Assembly (NCBI GenBank): GCA_963789025.1
Contig: CAWBIT010000008.1
Location: 620,001 to 684,000 of the forward strand
DNA: 64,000 nt
Direction of reading: 5' to 3'
From: AP-15 sp963789025
GTDB lineage: Bacteria > Pseudomonadota > Alphaproteobacteria > ATCC43930 > CGMCC-115725
Each line of letters starts with the position of its first letter. Position 1 is the first letter of the stretch. The translations under genes were made by a program, and so were the position numbers. Positions 61,015 through 64,000 of the stretch are shown here, piece after piece. The notes below the pieces were generated by a model, which searched no databases, had not been told where the DNA came from, and saw only the letters and a list, made by a program, of their open reading frames with translations.

Positions 61015-63183
61015 ATGATCGGGGTGGGGATGCGGCAATGTGATCTCGTCTCCGCGACGGCGCCGACTTCGCGTGATGCCGGCTCAAGACTCTCTGCGGT
61101 GTCCGCTGGTTCCGGGCTGCTCGCAGCGGGGATTGCGGCGGGAGAGGCCAGCGCGCTTAAAGCGCTGTTTCCAGATTTTACGATCGGCCGACGGCTCCCG
61201 GATTTTGCTGCCATCGGAGTGTCCGGGGTCGTTGGTTGGTCCGATATACGACACAGGGGCGGAGCGAGAAGGCGAGCCGCCGCACTCGGGCTTCCTTTTC
61301 TGCTGTTCGGCCCAGGCCTGCTGCGCGCTCCACCGGGCTGGGGTGCCGCGCCCCCGATCCTGAGCGTGACGGCGCATGAGATTACCGGACCGAGCTCGCC
61401 GGTCGACATCCTCAGCCCCGACCGGCTCCTCGCGAGCAGCGGTTGGGAGAGCCCTAAGCTTCTCGCGAGGGCGGCCGGCTTGCGGCATGAGATCGTATCG
61501 CGCCGCCTCGGTGGTCCGTGGTGGAATTCGGGAGCCGATCCCAGACTGTCGTGGGGCGGCCGCCATGCGTTGGTTCTGGGCGACAGAAATTCGGTCGGCG
61601 CCAATGGATCGACCGCCCTAGAGCTGCTCAACGCCATGCTCGTGGCGGCCAGGGCCGAAAACGCGTCGCAGGAAACCGTGCTTGTGGCTCCGGGCCTTGG
61701 AGGCCGTCGGAGTTTGCCGGCCTGGTTTCTTAGAGACGCCGCCGCGCGCGGGTGCACCGTCCTGACCGGAAAGGTGGACATTTGGGAAGCGGTCGCCCGA
61801 GCCGAAGCGGTCTACACGGCGGGTGGCGAGACTGGCTTTCTCGCGCTGCTGGCCGGAGCCAGAATCCGCTGTTTTGCCGATTCGTTCTATTCGGGTTGGG
61901 GCATCACGACGGACGAGCCGGGCGTATCGCGAAAACCGCTCCGCCGGACGGTGGATGAAGTATTTGCCGGCGCTTGCCTCCTCGCGACCCGCTATCTCGA
62001 TCCGTACCGCCCAAAAGCCGCCTCTTTCGAGGACGTTCTGGAGATCCTCGGAGAGTGGCAGAAAATCGAAGCCGTCAACCGGGATGTCGCGGTTTGCCTC
62101 GGAATGTCGTTCTGGAAGCGCCGTCAGGTCCGCGATTTTCTGCGGTCGAGTGCAGGCACGCCGGCCTTTCGGCGTACCAAGAATGCTGCGCTTGCGGCCG
62201 CCCGCCGCAGGCCGCGAGGCAGCATCGGCGTTTGGGCCTCGCGGGCGCCGGCGGGGCTCGCCGAAGCAGCCGAGCAGAGCGGTATTCCGCTGATCCGGGT
62301 CGAAGACGGGTTCGTCCGCTCGGTTGGGCTCGGCTCGGACTTCATACCCGCGGCCTCGCTGGTGCTCGACAGCCGCGGCATGCATTACGATCCGGGCGTG
62401 CGCAGCGATCTCGAGCAACTCCTCGCCGAAACCGAATTCGACGCTGCATTGATCGAGCGCGCCCGCGTTCTGATCGCCCGGCTCATCGCTCGCGGCATCA
62501 CCAAATATAATGTCGGCGATACGGCGCTTCCGATCGAATGGCCCGCCGGCAAGCGGCGTATTCTGGTGCCGGGACAGGTCGAGGACGATCTCTCGGTTCG
62601 CCTCGGCGGCGAAGGGATCGCACGGAACCTCGACCTTCTCGCCCGCGTGCGCACAGCCAACCCCGATGGCTTTATCCTCTACAAACCCCACCCCGACGTC
62701 GAGGCCGGCCACCGCGAGGGAAAGATCGCCGACGGGGTTGCCACCAACTTCGCCGACGTCGTGATCCGCGATATCTCGACGGCGGTAGTCCTGGCCGAAA
62801 TCGACGAGCTGCACACGCTGACATCGCTCGCCGGTTTCGAGGCGTTGCTGCGCGGTCGACGGGTCGTCGTTTACGGCCGACCCTTTTACGCCGGCTGGGG
62901 GCTCACCAGCGATCTCGCCGGTGTCGACCGGGGGCGGCGGCTTACCCTTGAGGAGCTCGTCGCCGGTGCTCTGATCCTCTACCCGCGCTACCTCGATCCG
63001 GTTACTCGTCTGCCTTGCAAGCCGGAGCTGGTGATCGAACGCCTGGCCAGTCCGGAGCTTTGGCGACCGGGTCTTCTCGTCGGCGCGCGCCGTCTGCAAG
63101 GGCTGTTGGTGCGGCGCTGGAGCGAAACTTTGGCCAGATCTGCTAAGCTTTTTGCGAAATCCGCTCCGTCATCCCGATCATGA
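61015..63183 (+). CDS. kpsC: Capsule polysaccharide biosynthesis protein KpsC (Kdo-type transferase)
   Basis: This 722-residue protein contains two related glycosyltransferase modules. The first has YTAGGETGFLALLAGARIRC and FYSGWGITTDEP; the second has VPGQVEDDLSVRLGG, FILYKPHPDVEAGHREG and HTLTSLAGFEALLRGRRVVV with FYAGWGLTSDLAG. KpsC makes the beta-Kdo linker on phosphatidylglycerol on which group 2 capsules are built. It is divergent from the GT4 gene. The second transferase of this pathway, KpsS, is not in the window. Confidence 0.92.
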   Translation: MIGVGMRQCDLVSATAPTSRDAGSRLSAVSAGSGLLAAGIAAGEASALKALFPDFTIGRRLPDFAAIGVSGVVGWSDIRHRGGARRRAAALGLPFLLFGPGLLRAPPGWGAAPPILSVTAHEITGPSSPVDILSPDRLLASSGWESPKLLARAAGLRHEIVSRRLGGPWWNSGADPRLSWGGRHALVLGDRNSVGANGSTALELLNAMLVAARAENASQETVLVAPGLGGRRSLPAWFLRDAAARGCTVLTGKVDIWEAVARAEAVYTAGGETGFLALLAGARIRCFADSFYSGWGITTDEPGVSRKPLRRTVDEVFAGACLLATRYLDPYRPKAASFEDVLEILGEWQKIEAVNRDVAVCLGMSFWKRRQVRDFLRSSAGTPAFRRTKNAALAAARRRPRGSIGVWASRAPAGLAEAAEQSGIPLIRVEDGFVRSVGLGSDFIPAASLVLDSRGMHYDPGVRSDLEQLLAETEFDAALIERARVLIARLIARGITKYNVGDTALPIEWPAGKRRILVPGQVEDDLSVRLGGEGIARNLDLLARVRTANPDGFILYKPHPDVEAGHREGKIADGVATNFADVVIRDISTAVVLAEIDELHTLTSLAGFEALLRGRRVVVYGRPFYAGWGLTSDLAGVDRGRRLTLEELVAGALILYPRYLDPVTRLPCKPELVIERLASPELWRPGLLVGARRLQGLLVRRWSETLARSAKLFAKSAPSSRS

Positions 63184-63220
63184 CGGCTTCAGGACATCGG
63201 TAGGTTCTAGGAATTCGGGG

Positions 63221-64000
63221 ATGCGCGCACCCTTTAGCGTCGTAATCATTACCGGCGCTTCGAGCGGGCTGGGCGCGTCGCTGGCTAGAGCCTATGCCGC
63301 GCCGCGCGTTGCCCTCGGACTTCATGGCCGTGATCAGCAGCGGCTCGATGCCACGGCGCGCGCCTGTGAAGCAATGGGGGCAACGGTGAACACGGCCATC
63401 ATAGACGTGACCGACGCCTCCGCCATGGCATCATGGTTGCGGGAGTTTGATGCCCGGCACCCAGTCGATTTATTGATTGCGAATGCCGGCACTTCGGCTG
63501 GGCCCGATCCCGACAGCCCCTCGGAGGGCGTTGAAACAGCAGCGCGGCAAGTCCGAGTCAACCTGCTTGGCGCCATAAACACCATCGAGCCCCTTCTGCC
63601 GGCGCTGTGCGCGCGCAGACGCGGCCGCGTCGCCGCTGTCGCCTCGATAGCCGCTTACCGGGGGCTTCCCTACAGCCCGGGGTATTGCGCGAGCAAAGCC
63701 GGGCTGCGCGCCTACGCCGAGGCCTTGCGGCCCCGCCTCGAACGTCACCGCATCGGTGTGAGCGTGGTTTGTCCGGGGTTCTTCAACTCGCCGATGACCG
63801 ATCGGTTCGACGGGCCAACTCCGTTTCTGCTCAGCAGCGATGAGGCGGCTCGGATCGTCAAACGCGGCATCGATCGCGGGCGACGGCGCGTCGCTTTTCC
63901 GCGGCCGCTGGTGCTCGGCCTGCAATTCTGCGATATCGCGCCCGCTTTCATTGGGGACGCGATCTTGCGCCGCTACCGCTTCCAAATCCACTCGGCATGA
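63221..64000 (+). CDS. Short-chain dehydrogenase/reductase in capsule locus
   Basis: I take ATG 63221, preceded by a weak GGGG site, giving 259 residues; the stop is the last codon of the window. The SDR motifs TGASSGLGAS, IANAGTSAG and YCASKAG are present with VASIAAY supplying the catalytic Ser. It lacks spans, but its hydrophobic last 30 residues (GLQFCDIAPAFIGDAILRRY) may touch the membrane. SDRs of this type occur beside kpsC/kpsS in several capsule clusters; the substrate is unknown. Confidence 0.85.
   Translation: MRAPFSVVIITGASSGLGASLARAYAAPRVALGLHGRDQQRLDATARACEAMGATVNTAIIDVTDASAMASWLREFDARHPVDLLIANAGTSAGPDPDSPSEGVETAARQVRVNLLGAINTIEPLLPALCARRRGRVAAVASIAAYRGLPYSPGYCASKAGLRAYAEALRPRLERHRIGVSVVCPGFFNSPMTDRFDGPTPFLLSSDEAARIVKRGIDRGRRRVAFPRPLVLGLQFCDIAPAFIGDAILRRYRFQIHSA

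Noticed and set aside
61618..63099. 493-residue minus-strand frame
   Set aside because: Antisense of kpsC; KpsC motifs are unmistakable on the + strand.
1..64000. tRNA, rRNA, riboswitches and replication origin
   Set aside because: I scanned for conserved stems and anticodon-arm patterns by eye and found none. A covariance-model search could still reveal short RNAs.

Overview
The window looks like chromosome of a G+C-rich alphaproteobacterium, most likely Hyphomicrobiales or a near relative. This is inferred from the style of the recognisable genes (phasin, PyrE, PurB, aconitase X, class III cyclases, AtuA-like proteins, a KpsC-type capsule locus) and from the many TGATG/ATGA gene overlaps. 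There are no rRNA or tRNA genes, no CRISPR array and no intact transposase.

Layout. 1-10.9 kb: phasin end, MetX-like hydrolase, OpuBB-type permease, S1/P1 nuclease, pyrE operon, a two-subunit Rieske oxygenase with an ABM-like protein, a LysR regulator, and an RclC-like / flavin disulfide reductase / SDR set that looks like an oxidative-stress operon. 10.9-16.5 kb: a stretch of decay, with a frameshifted AtuA-like gene, an sdhB remnant, a frameshifted MFS transporter and an rpoD fragment, plus one of two copies of a ~123-bp palindromic extragenic repeat. 16.5-37.5 kb: housekeeping and catabolic genes (M20 hydrolase, RlpA-like protein with C-terminal repeats, PEP-mutase-family lyase, RluA-type synthase, purB, two-subunit aconitase X with a diiron protein, class III cyclase, gamma-glutamyltransferase-like protein, LLM flavoenzyme, two SDRs). 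A LysM protein is followed by a possible toxin/immunity pair.

37.6-47.5 kb is the most interesting block. A SiaA-like SpoIIE phosphatase, SiaB-like kinase and SiaC-like phosphoprotein are followed, with overlapping genes, by a GAF/class III adenylate cyclase in the position where Pseudomonas has the diguanylate cyclase SiaD. Next come a fused ABC exporter, a GAF protein, a subtilisin-like protease, a His-tailed small protein and two tandem paralogous zinc-ribbon proteins. Each zinc-ribbon gene has a perfect TGTGA-N6-TCACA palindrome (CRP-type site) upstream. I infer a partner-switching module that controls cAMP, with a CRP-family output next door.

47.6-64 kb is a surface-polysaccharide region. 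Part of it is visibly richer in A+T. It carries two inverted TPR-GT9 glycosyltransferase paralogues plus a truncated third copy, two FkbM-like methyltransferase candidates, and a group 2-type capsule export set (KpsT, KpsM, KpsE) with a GT4 glycosyltransferase, KpsC and an SDR.
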